Origin: Halovivax sp.
GTDB lineage: Archaea; Halobacteriota; Halobacteria; Halobacteriales; Natrialbaceae
DNA length: 8,175 nucleotides
Assembly (NCBI GenBank): GCA_007135505.1
Contig: SLIS01000069.1
Location: forward strand, 1 to 8,175
Direction of reading: 5' to 3'
In this document: one piece after another, positions 1 through 6,054 of the stretch
How the letters are laid out: every line of letters starts with the position of its first letter
Numbering within the stretch: position 1 is the first letter of the stretch
Program-made: the position numbers and the translations under genes
The notes under the pieces: generated by a model
The model's input: only the letters and a program-made list of their open reading frames with translations
Databases searched by the model: none
What the model was told of the DNA's origin: nothing

Positions 1-53
1 CTATCGCAGGATTCGGTCCGCGAGAACGGTGGCCTCGCCCGCGCTCGTTCGCG
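1..53. other. Left flank downstream of rnhA
   Basis: No T-run terminator is seen after the RNase H stop. No gene in these 53 bases can be supported. Confidence 0.4.
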
Positions 54-677
54 TCAATCGCTGGCGTGTCGGTTTGCGCGAGACGGCGGCAGGTGTCCGG
101 GGGCCGTCGATTCGATCGGATCCGGTCGAACACACCGTGGCGGGGATCGACCCAGGTGGTCGTACTGATCGGGCGTGTTTGCGAGCGGATGAGCCGGATT
201 GTCCCTGCTATCGATACGGGCGGCTCTGACGTCACCGAAGCCGGTGAGGCGGGCTCGAATACCCCGCCAGTGGTTCGCACTCGCGGTCGGGACCGAGAAC
301 GGTCTCGGTGGTTGCCGGTCGGGGTGCCCGGCAGCGAGGACGGCTGCGTTGACGTTGCTTGCCAACTCGTCGTGATCGACGAGGATGCCGACGCTCGCGT
401 TCGGTGGTGCGCGGGCGGCGAGGATGTCGAGTCCCAGGTGAAGCGCCCGGAACTCCGCGACGTTGTTGTCCGGCGGCGTATCCGCCATCGCGACCCTGGT
501 TACGGGGCGACCGTCGCGCGTCTCGATGACGGCTCCCAGTCCACCGCCGCTTTCTCGGAAGGATCCGTCGGTGGCGACGTAGTACTGTCGGTGATGTGTT
601 CGAGGCGGATGCGCGATGTGCGGTGTTGGCGACTCGTCGAAGAGATCCCGAAGCGCGGGACGGCCATGAACGGCCAT
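54..677 (-). CDS. rnhA: Haloarchaeal type 1 ribonuclease H-like protein
   Basis: A 207-residue protein with an RNase HI fold, expected to cut the RNA strand of RNA-DNA hybrids in the cytoplasm (R-loop or primer removal). The core begins at about residue 31. The first strand ends in YVATDGSF (catalytic Asp37), followed by a glycine-rich turn (GGGLG). NNVAEFRAL carries Glu75, and ILVDHDEL carries Asp101 as the likely third acid. Near the C-terminus NPAHPLAN (160-167) matches the usual N-x-A-D-x-L-A-N block, but His163 stands where the fourth acid is expected. Residues 1-30 form an N-terminal extension (RPALRDLFDES) not found in the bacterial enzyme, and a Pro/Arg-rich tail of about 35 residues follows the core. 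I chose the ATG at 675-677 because a TATA-like box lies about 28 nt upstream, which fits a leaderless mRNA. The gene is divergent from the dpp operon, with no obvious functional link. The fold is clear. Activity is inferred. Confidence 0.85.
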   Translation of the reverse strand: MAVHGRPALRDLFDESPTPHIAHPPRTHHRQYYVATDGSFRESGGGLGAVIETRDGRPVTRVAMADTPPDNNVAEFRALHLGLDILAARAPPNASVGILVDHDELASNVNAAVLAAGHPDRQPPRPFSVPTASANHWRGIRARLTGFGDVRAARIDSRDNPAHPLANTPDQYDHLGRSPPRCVRPDPIESTAPGHLPPSRANRHASD

Positions 678-701
678 GGAGGTATATCAACGACTGACGA
701 A

Positions 702-708
702 CTTAAAT
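702..708 (-). promoter_or_regulatory. TATA-like box for the RNase H gene
   Basis: On the minus strand the bases read ATTTAAG, centred about 27-28 nt upstream of the ATG at 677. That is the usual archaeal TATA-to-start distance, so transcription would begin within a few bases of the start codon and give a leaderless message. The call rests on motif and spacing only. Confidence 0.45.
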
Positions 709-761
709 GTACGGTCGACAACCACGCTGTGATGGGAAGCCCCGCGATGCTATAGTCCACG

Positions 762-773
762 CCGTCTTTCGTT
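762..773 (+). repeat. 12-bp direct repeat, copy 1 (CCGTCTTTCGTT)
   Basis: An exact copy of the same 12 bases occurs at 828-839, exactly 66 bp downstream start to start. The spacing is a multiple of three, and on the minus strand both copies fall in one open frame and spell Thr-Lys-Asp-Gly. It could be a paired regulator site or a repeat inside a decayed coding sequence. Confidence 0.5.
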
Positions 774-827
774 TCTTTGCCTGCGCCGCTGCTCTCGCCC
801 GCGTCGATCGCAAATCGGACCAGCAGT

Positions 828-839
828 CCGTCTTTCGTT
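828..839 (+). repeat. 12-bp direct repeat, copy 2 (CCGTCTTTCGTT)
   Basis: Second exact copy of the repeat at 762-773. It overlaps the right arm of a small inverted repeat (CGGAC at 816-820, GTCCG at 826-830). No function is evident. Confidence 0.5.
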
Positions 840-950
840 CGAGCTGGCCGTGGTACTATACGGCGTTCGTCGTACTGAACACCGCGACGTGATGCTGGAA
901 TTACACGACCCGGGTAACTATCTCTATTCAGACTTTATCCGGCCAAATAC

Positions 951-958
951 TGTTAACA
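951..958. promoter_or_regulatory. Palindrome upstream of the dpp TATA box, possible operator
   Basis: TGTTAACA is a perfect 8-bp palindrome whose right edge is 21 bp upstream of the palindromic TATA element at 980. A position just upstream of the TATA/BRE is where haloarchaeal activators can bind. The palindrome is short and could be chance, so regulation is inference. Confidence 0.2.
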
Positions 959-979
959 TATCCCATTCTCAAATCCAAC

Positions 980-990
980 ATTTATAAATA
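980..990 (+). promoter_or_regulatory. TATA box of the dpp operon
   Basis: ATTTATAAATA is a strong archaeal TATA element, itself a 10-bp palindrome (980-989), in an AT-rich stretch. Its centre is about 23 nt before the ATG at 1008 and 29 nt before the in-frame ATG at 1014. A start site about 26-27 nt downstream would fall at 1011-1013. There is no Shine-Dalgarno sequence before dppA, so a leaderless transcript is likely. The ATG at 1014 fits that model slightly better than the one at 1008. Confidence 0.7.
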
Positions 991-1007
991 GTGTAGTCGT
1001 TCATGAT

Positions 1008-2615
1008 ATGCATATGCAGGGTGCTGACAAATTATCCGCGAATCGTCGAGACGTACTTCGGTACAGTGGTGGGGTTGCTGGAGCATCGGGATTGCTCGCG
1101 ATGGCCGGTTGTCTCGGTGACGACGACGATGGTGAAGAACTCACGATCACGCTGTCGCAGTTCCCGGACGTGATCGATCCGCTCGATCACATTACCGGCG
1201 ACTACTTCGACGTGTACGACCACATCTACGAGCCGCTGTTCGACTTCGAACCCGGCGAGGGTATTTTCCCTCGTGTTGCAGAGGACTGGGAGATCCAGGA
1301 GGGGGAGGGGCGAACCCTCGTCGAGATTCGAGACGACGTCGTCTTCCACAACGGTGACGACCTCACTGCAGAGGACATCGCGTGGACGATCAATCGAACC
1401 GTCGACGACGACATGGGCGTCGCCAGTCCGATCGGTGCGTTCGGTCTCGGATCGATCGAGGGGGCAGAAGCAGTCGACGAAACGACCGTGGCGATCGACT
1501 ACGGAGCGGCACCCGGTCTGGCGGAGTTCGAGTTCGGTAATTACGCTCGTGCGATCAACATGGATTGGGCGATAGACAACCACGATGCCGAGAACGAGGC
1601 GATTTCCGGTGCGGATCCCGAGGACTTCAACGGTACCGGTCCGTACGAGGTCGTCGAATTCACCTCCGGCGAGGAGATCGTCCTCGAGGCCTTCGACGAC
1701 TACTGGGGCGAGGAACCGCCGTTCGAACGCGTGACGTTCAACGCCGACGGCGAGTCAAGCGGTCGCGTCAACGCACTCGAAACCGGCGAGGCGGACGTGA
1801 CGATCAACATCCTTCCGGCAGACGTCGATAGCGTCAACCAGGCCGACGACGTCGAGATTAGGCAGGTTACGAGCTTCCGGAACATCTTCATGCCGATGAA
1901 GAACACGGTCGAGCCGTTCGACAGCGAGGAGTTCCGGCAGGCGATGAACTACGCCGTCGACAACGAAGAGATCGTCAGCACCGTCCTCGACGGATTCGGC
2001 GAAGCGAGAGGGCAGCCGGTCGCGCCCGGTATCAACGGGTTCAACGAGGACGTCAGTCCGTACGACCACGACCCCGAAATGGCCGAAGAGCTGGTCGAAG
2101 AGGCCGGATACACCGAGGACGATCCCGCCGAGATCGAGCTCACCTGTCCGCAGGGTCGATACCTGAACGACGCGGAGGTCGGCGAGACGGCTGCCGACAT
2201 GATCGACCAGCTGCCGAACGTCGAGTGTTCGGCCAACATCGTCGAGTTCCCGGTCGTCTCCGACGCAAACTCCGCCGGCGTCGATCCGGACGAGATCGAA
2301 CACCCGTTCTACCTGATCGGCTGGGGGACGATCACTGGCGACACGGACTACGGGGTACAGGGATTCTTCACGATCCCCGACAACCCGTCGCGAACGTTCG
2401 ACGACGAAGAACTCAGCGACGAGATCCTCGAGAGCCAGCAGATCGAAGATCCGGACGAACGACGAGAGCAGCTCGAGTACGTCAACGAACTCGCTCACGA
2501 GAAGGCGCCGTTCGTGTTCTTACACACCCAGGAGAGCATTTACGGTGTCAAGGACTCGATCAGCTGGGATCCCCGAGAGGACGAGACCATCTACATCTGG
2601 GAGATGGAACCGTAA
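1008..2615 (+). CDS. dppA: Peptide ABC transporter substrate-binding lipoprotein (SBP family 5)
   Basis: The extracytoplasmic receptor of the importer, 535 residues, in the DppA/OppA family (solute-binding family 5). The N-terminus carries a twin-arginine motif (NRRDVL, Arg13-Arg14), a hydrophobic stretch (20-32) and a lipobox MAGC with Cys35. This is the common haloarchaeal plan of Tat export followed by lipid anchoring. An acidic linker (GDDDDGEE) leads into the mature domain. The family hallmark is visible at about 105-130: IRDDVVFHNGDDLTAEDIAW, matching the usual FHdGxxltAeDV block. Length and C-terminus look complete. The ATG at 1014 is an alternative start and would remove two residues without changing the signal peptide. 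As first gene of the operon it directly follows the TATA box. The substrate is probably di- or oligopeptides, but this family also binds nickel, sugars and other ligands, so specificity is inferred from the whole gene set. Confidence 0.92.
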   Translation: MHMQGADKLSANRRDVLRYSGGVAGASGLLAMAGCLGDDDDGEELTITLSQFPDVIDPLDHITGDYFDVYDHIYEPLFDFEPGEGIFPRVAEDWEIQEGEGRTLVEIRDDVVFHNGDDLTAEDIAWTINRTVDDDMGVASPIGAFGLGSIEGAEAVDETTVAIDYGAAPGLAEFEFGNYARAINMDWAIDNHDAENEAISGADPEDFNGTGPYEVVEFTSGEEIVLEAFDDYWGEEPPFERVTFNADGESSGRVNALETGEADVTINILPADVDSVNQADDVEIRQVTSFRNIFMPMKNTVEPFDSEEFRQAMNYAVDNEEIVSTVLDGFGEARGQPVAPGINGFNEDVSPYDHDPEMAEELVEEAGYTEDDPAEIELTCPQGRYLNDAEVGETAADMIDQLPNVECSANIVEFPVVSDANSAGVDPDEIEHPFYLIGWGTITGDTDYGVQGFFTIPDNPSRTFDDEELSDEILESQQIEDPDERREQLEYVNELAHEKAPFVFLHTQESIYGVKDSISWDPREDETIYIWEMEP

Positions 2616-2652
2616 CGCCTCGGACCTAGCAGCGAAAGTCTAATCGTCCCCC

Positions 2653-2665
2653 GCGGTCTCTCCGC
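2653..2665 (+). other. Small hairpin in the dppA-dppB gap
   Basis: GCGG and CCGC form a 4-bp stem around a TCTCT loop in the 61-nt gap, the only real gap in the operon. Such structures can protect an upstream receptor mRNA so that receptor exceeds permease. Here the stem is weak, lacks a T-run, and may be chance. Confidence 0.2.
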
Positions 2666-2676
2666 AGACAACCTCG

Positions 2677-3702
2677 ATGTCACTAGGAAAATTTCTCCTT
2701 CGTCGGGTGCTCCAGGGCATTTTCGTGATCTGGGGTGTCGTTACGGTTCTCTTCGCTCTCAGAGCAGTCTCTCCAGGTGATCCAGCGACGCTCATGCTCG
2801 GTGAGGGGGCGACTCGCTCCAGAATCGAGCACGTCAGGGAGCAGGAGGGATTGAACGACCCAATATACGAACAGTACTTCGATTACCTCCTCGGGTTACT
2901 CACCGGTGATCTGGGGTATTCCTGGCAGTCGAGTCGGAACGTCGACGTGATGGTCCTCGAACGAGTTCCGGCGACGCTCGAACTGGCGATCGCCGCGACC
3001 ATCGTCGCGATCGTCATCGCGATCCCGCTGGGCGTCATTTCCGCGACGCGACGGGGCCAACCCTCCGACTACGGGGCCACGATGTTCTCGCTCCTGGGGA
3101 TCAGCACGCCGAACTTCTGGCTCGGACTGATGCTCATCCTTATTCTGGGGGTGTGGTTCGGGATTCCGTATCCGAGCCTGTCCGGGATAAGTTTCTACAG
3201 CTTCCCGACCGGTCGGCGGGCAGTGAGCTTCTCCGACGCGATGCTTGCGATGTTTACGCAGGGCTCGCTCAACGAGATGCTAACCTGGTTGCGCCACATA
3301 ACGCTCCCGGCGTTGACGCTGGGGACGTACTTTACGGCGCTCATCACCCGACTCACGCGGAGTGGAATGATAGACGAACTGGGAAAGCCCTACGTGACGG
3401 CCACGCAGGCCAAAGGGCTACCGGGCGTCCTGGTCCGGTACAAGCACGTGCTGCGAAACACGATGATCCCGATCATCACCGTTCTCGGCCTTCAGATGGG
3501 GACGCTGATGGGCGGCGCCGTCATCACCGAGACGGTCTTCAACTGGCCCGGTCTCGGACTTCGGCTGATCGACGCGATCGACATCCGTGACTGGCCGCTC
3601 ATGCAAGGGATCATCCTCTTCGTAGCCGTCGCCTTCGTGGCGATCAACATCGTCGTCGACGTCGTCTATCGCTATCTGGACCCACAGGTGAGAGACGAAT
3701 GA
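2677..3702 (+). CDS. dppB: Peptide ABC transporter permease, DppB type
   Basis: An integral membrane subunit of 341 residues, normal for the DppB/OppB family. Six membrane segments are apparent at about 11-28, 101-121, 136-160, 203-222, 262-285 and 309-331, with both ends cytoplasmic. The start (FLLRRVLQGIFVIWGVVTVLF) and the early external block (SPGDPA) are typical of the DppB side of the pair. The long external loop at 30-98 probably contacts the receptor. The cytoplasmic EAA loop lies at about 239-261 (YVTATQAKG, Gly247), where an ATPase subunit docks, and is followed by the family's GAVITETVFNWPGLG. No Shine-Dalgarno sequence is seen before the ATG. The gene ends in an ATGA overlap with dppC, which implies coupled translation. 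Confidence 0.93.
   Translation: MSLGKFLLRRVLQGIFVIWGVVTVLFALRAVSPGDPATLMLGEGATRSRIEHVREQEGLNDPIYEQYFDYLLGLLTGDLGYSWQSSRNVDVMVLERVPATLELAIAATIVAIVIAIPLGVISATRRGQPSDYGATMFSLLGISTPNFWLGLMLILILGVWFGIPYPSLSGISFYSFPTGRRAVSFSDAMLAMFTQGSLNEMLTWLRHITLPALTLGTYFTALITRLTRSGMIDELGKPYVTATQAKGLPGVLVRYKHVLRNTMIPIITVLGLQMGTLMGGAVITETVFNWPGLGLRLIDAIDIRDWPLMQGIILFVAVAFVAINIVVDVVYRYLDPQVRDE
3686..3691 (+). promoter_or_regulatory. Ribosome binding site for dppC
   Basis: AGGTGA, inside the end of dppB, matches part of the archaeal GGAGGTGATC consensus and sits 7 nt before the dppC ATG. It supports that start. Confidence 0.5.
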
Positions 3703-4742
3703 TCTCGGATCGCGTCAGATCGAATCTGAAAGAAACGTTCTCGGCCAGCATGCTCCCGAAGATCGGGCTGGTACTGCTCGTGGCCATCGTTTTGATGGCC
3801 GTGTTTGCGCCGTTCCTGGCGACCCACGACCCGACGCGAACCGGGTACTTCAACGAAGACGGTGCCCAGTATCCGCCGATCGGGCACGAGTACACCACGT
3901 CGTCGGCTCAGGACGGCGAAATCGTCCAGCTCGAGGTCGAACCGACGAGCGAACACGTTCTTGGAACGAACAACGTCGGACAGGACGTCTACTCCCGGTT
4001 CGTCTACGGGGCTCGCGTCTCGTTACTCGTCGGTATTGCGGCGACGGTACTTGCGTTGTTTATCGGGGTGCCAGTCGGACTCGTCGCCGGATACTACGGC
4101 GGCCGGGTCGACGATTCGCTGATGCGGATTGCGGACATCATGCTGGCGTTCCCTGCCCTCGTTCTCGCGCTCGCGTTGATCGGCGTGTTCGGATCGAGGC
4201 CGATACGAGTCGCGGATCCGTTCGTCGTGGCAGCGACGTCCGACTGGGTTCCGAGCATCTTGATACCGCGTAGCGATCACGTCGCCTCGATGCCGGGGTC
4301 GATTCCCATACCGGGGTCCGTGACGATCGTCGCCGCGCTCGTTATCTGGGTGTGGTTCGCTCGAGTCGCCAGAGGCGAGGCGCTGTCGTTACGCAATGCG
4401 GAGTACGTCAAAGCCAGTCGGAGCTACGGGATGAGCAACGCCAAGATTCTCGTCTCCCACGTCCTCCCGAACAGTCTGACGCCGATCATCGTCCTCGCGA
4501 CGATACAGGTCGCCGTCATTATCCTGCTCGAAGCGTCGCTGGCCTACCTCGGGTTCTCCGGAACGACGCTCTCGTGGGGATACGAGATCGAACGTGGGCA
4601 GGATTACCTGCGGACCCGGCCGTGGGTGTCGGTCCTCCCTGGCATCGGAATAATGCTCGCGATCATCAGTATCAACCTGCTCGGCGACTGGTTCCGGGAC
4701 GCACTCGACCCGAACATCGAAGGAGGCGAACGAGGTGTCTGA
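3699..4742 (+). CDS. dppC: Peptide ABC transporter permease, DppC type
   Basis: Second channel subunit, 347 residues, somewhat longer than the roughly 290-300 usual for bacterial DppC. Membrane segments appear at about 21-40, 104-130, 143-163, 207-223, 260-282 and 310-330. The first external loop ends in the family block LGTNNVGQDVYSR (88-100), where bacteria usually have GTDxxGRDxxSR. The EAA loop is at 235-258 (EYVKASRSYG, Gly244), then LEASLAYLGF and the terminal LGDWFRDALDPN, all typical of DppC. The extra length lies in the first external loop and in a loop at about 164-206 between segments 3 and 4, both predicted outside the cell where the receptor docks. The start overlaps the dppB stop as ATGA and has a good ribosome binding site. 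Confidence 0.93.
   Translation: MISDRVRSNLKETFSASMLPKIGLVLLVAIVLMAVFAPFLATHDPTRTGYFNEDGAQYPPIGHEYTTSSAQDGEIVQLEVEPTSEHVLGTNNVGQDVYSRFVYGARVSLLVGIAATVLALFIGVPVGLVAGYYGGRVDDSLMRIADIMLAFPALVLALALIGVFGSRPIRVADPFVVAATSDWVPSILIPRSDHVASMPGSIPIPGSVTIVAALVIWVWFARVARGEALSLRNAEYVKASRSYGMSNAKILVSHVLPNSLTPIIVLATIQVAVIILLEASLAYLGFSGTTLSWGYEIERGQDYLRTRPWVSVLPGIGIMLAIISINLLGDWFRDALDPNIEGGERGV
4722..4737 (+). promoter_or_regulatory. Two overlapping candidate ribosome binding sites for dppD
   Basis: GGAGG at 4722-4726 lies 8 nt before a GTG at 4735. GAGGTG at 4732-4737 lies 6 nt before an ATG at 4744. Both match the 16S tail and have workable spacing, so the dppD start cannot be settled from sequence alone. 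The choice changes only three residues. Confidence 0.45.
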
Positions 4743-6054
4743 AATGGCTACGACGCTACTAGAAATCAACGATCTCACGACCCAGTTCTTCACCGGTGAG
4801 GGGAGAGTCAACGCGGTGTCGAACCTCGACCTCACCATCGAACAGGGTGAAGTGTTCGGCATCGTCGGCGAGAGTGGCAGTGGCAAGAGCGTCACCGCCC
4901 TCTCGATCATGGATCTGGTCGAATCGCCCGGCCGGATAACGAACGGATCGATCGGGTACCGCAACGAGGAATTAGCTGCCGACGTCCGTGACGAGTATCC
5001 CGACGCCGTCGACGACGACGTGGTCGATCTCTTGGAGGTCCCACCGGCAGTCAGGCAATCGCTACGGGGTACGTCGTTCAGCATGATCTTCCAGGACCCC
5101 GAGAGCAGCTTCAACCCCAGTCTCACCGTGGGAGAGCAGCTCTCGGAAGCCGTGGAGGTGCAGCGCCGAGCGAGCGCGAACCCCCGGTCGACGCGGGCAC
5201 GGACGGACAGCGAGGAGTACACCTTCGGGAACTACGTCCTCTCGTCGGTACTTCCCTCCAAACGGTACGTAACCGAGGAGAGTCGCGATCGTGCCATCGA
5301 GTTACTCGAACTGGTCGGAATTCCTGATCCCGTCGAACGAGCCGACGAGTACCCCCACGAATTCTCCGGCGGGATGCTCCAGCGGGCGATGATCGCACAG
5401 GCCCTCGCGGGAGAGCCGGACGTACTGGTTGCAGACGAACCGACGACGGCACTCGACGTGACGATCCAGGCTCAGATCCTGGACTTGCTCTCGGAACTGC
5501 AGGCCGAGACGGGCATGACGATTCTACTGATCACGCACAACCTCGGCGTCGTCGCGCGGATGTGTGAGCGCGTCGGGGTGATGTACGCCGGTGAAATCGT
5601 CGAACGAGGTAGCCTCGAGGACGTCTTCGACGGTCCCGTCCACCCGTACACGAAAGGGCTGCTGGGCAGTATTCCTGACCTGGAAGAAGCCGGAGAGCGA
5701 CTCCATCCGATTCCCGGCAACGTCCCCAGCCTCCTCGATCACGAGATGGAGGATCGGTGCTACTTCGCCGACCGCTGTCCGAAAGCGATGACCGAGTGTC
5801 TCGAAAAACCGCCCGCTTTCGACGTGAACGACGGAGGTGACCACGAGACGCGGTGTTACCTCGCCGAGACGAACTACGCCCAATCACGGGCGCTTCCCGA
5901 CGACTACTTCGAAACGGATCCGGCGAGCCACACGGCCTCGCGCCCGGTCGCCGACACCGAGGCGGAACCGCACACTGACGACACGGGGACGGGTCGCGAA
6001 GTCGAAACACAACCGGCTGGCGAGGAGGCCGGTGGGTCGGGTGAGACCGAATGA
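4735..6054 (+). CDS. dppD: Peptide ABC transporter ATP-binding protein, DppD type
   Basis: Cytoplasmic ATPase of 439 residues. All motifs are present: Walker A GESGSGKS (45-52), Q-loop Gln120 in IFQDP, signature SGGMLQR (211-217, the SGGM form typical of DppD), Walker B LVADEP (231-236, Asp234/Glu235), D-loop ALD and switch His268. The C-terminal peptide-transporter extension follows, with HPYTKGLL at 303-310 and four cysteines (342, 348, 355, 374) spaced like the motif reported to hold a 4Fe-4S cluster in mycobacterial relatives. Compared with E. coli DppD there are acidic extra residues at about 80-103 before the Q-loop, and about 30 more at about 146-178 before the signature. A low-complexity tail rich in Asp, Glu, Thr and Gly runs from 380 to 439. 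The GTG start overlaps dppC by 8 nt. An ATG at 4744 is equally plausible. Confidence 0.92.
   Translation: MSEMATTLLEINDLTTQFFTGEGRVNAVSNLDLTIEQGEVFGIVGESGSGKSVTALSIMDLVESPGRITNGSIGYRNEELAADVRDEYPDAVDDDVVDLLEVPPAVRQSLRGTSFSMIFQDPESSFNPSLTVGEQLSEAVEVQRRASANPRSTRARTDSEEYTFGNYVLSSVLPSKRYVTEESRDRAIELLELVGIPDPVERADEYPHEFSGGMLQRAMIAQALAGEPDVLVADEPTTALDVTIQAQILDLLSELQAETGMTILLITHNLGVVARMCERVGVMYAGEIVERGSLEDVFDGPVHPYTKGLLGSIPDLEEAGERLHPIPGNVPSLLDHEMEDRCYFADRCPKAMTECLEKPPAFDVNDGGDHETRCYLAETNYAQSRALPDDYFETDPASHTASRPVADTEAEPHTDDTGTGREVETQPAGEEAGGSGETE
6040..6044 (+). promoter_or_regulatory. Ribosome binding site for dppF
   Basis: GGTGA in the last codons of dppD, 6 nt before the dppF ATG, is the same partial consensus used at dppC. 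Together with the ATGA overlap it fixes the dppF start. Confidence 0.45.

Larger units (their letters stand above)
678..1007. other. Divergent intergenic region between rnhA and dppA
   Basis: This 330-nt stretch holds no complete gene that I can support. It becomes AT-rich from about 915 onward. It contains a TATA-like element at each end (702-708 minus, 980-990 plus), a 12-bp direct repeat, a 5-bp hairpin (816-820 with 826-830, loop of 5), and perfect short palindromes at 908-915 (ACCCGGGT) and 951-958 (TGTTAACA). A minus-strand frame without ATG, GTG or TTG at its head is open from about 934 into rnhA and looks coding-like around 727-841. It may be a gene remnant or chance. Confidence 0.6.

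Noticed and set aside
1..57. Possible alternative C-terminus or second gene at the left edge (minus-strand peptide RTSAGEATVLADRILR ending in TAG at 1-3)
   Set aside because: It has no start, and the RNase H frame has its own plausible end at 54-56. The stretch is too short to support.
66..755. Plus-strand open frame of 229 codons opposite rnhA
   Set aside because: Arg-rich, no motifs, and it lies over the conserved RNase H blocks on the other strand.
816..834. CGGAC-GTCCG hairpin followed by TCTTTCG as an intrinsic terminator
   Set aside because: Only a 5-bp stem, no proper T-run, and no gene ending before it on the plus strand.
1755..2498. Long minus-strand open frame (247 codons) opposite dppA
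   Set aside because: It is a mirror of GC-rich codon use in dppA. The peptide is rich in Val, Asp and Arg without any recognisable domain, while the plus strand encodes a clear family 5 binding protein.
4389..5222. Minus-strand open frame of 277 codons across the dppC-dppD junction
   Set aside because: It spans two clearly coding genes on the other strand and its Ser/Arg-rich product has no recognisable motif.
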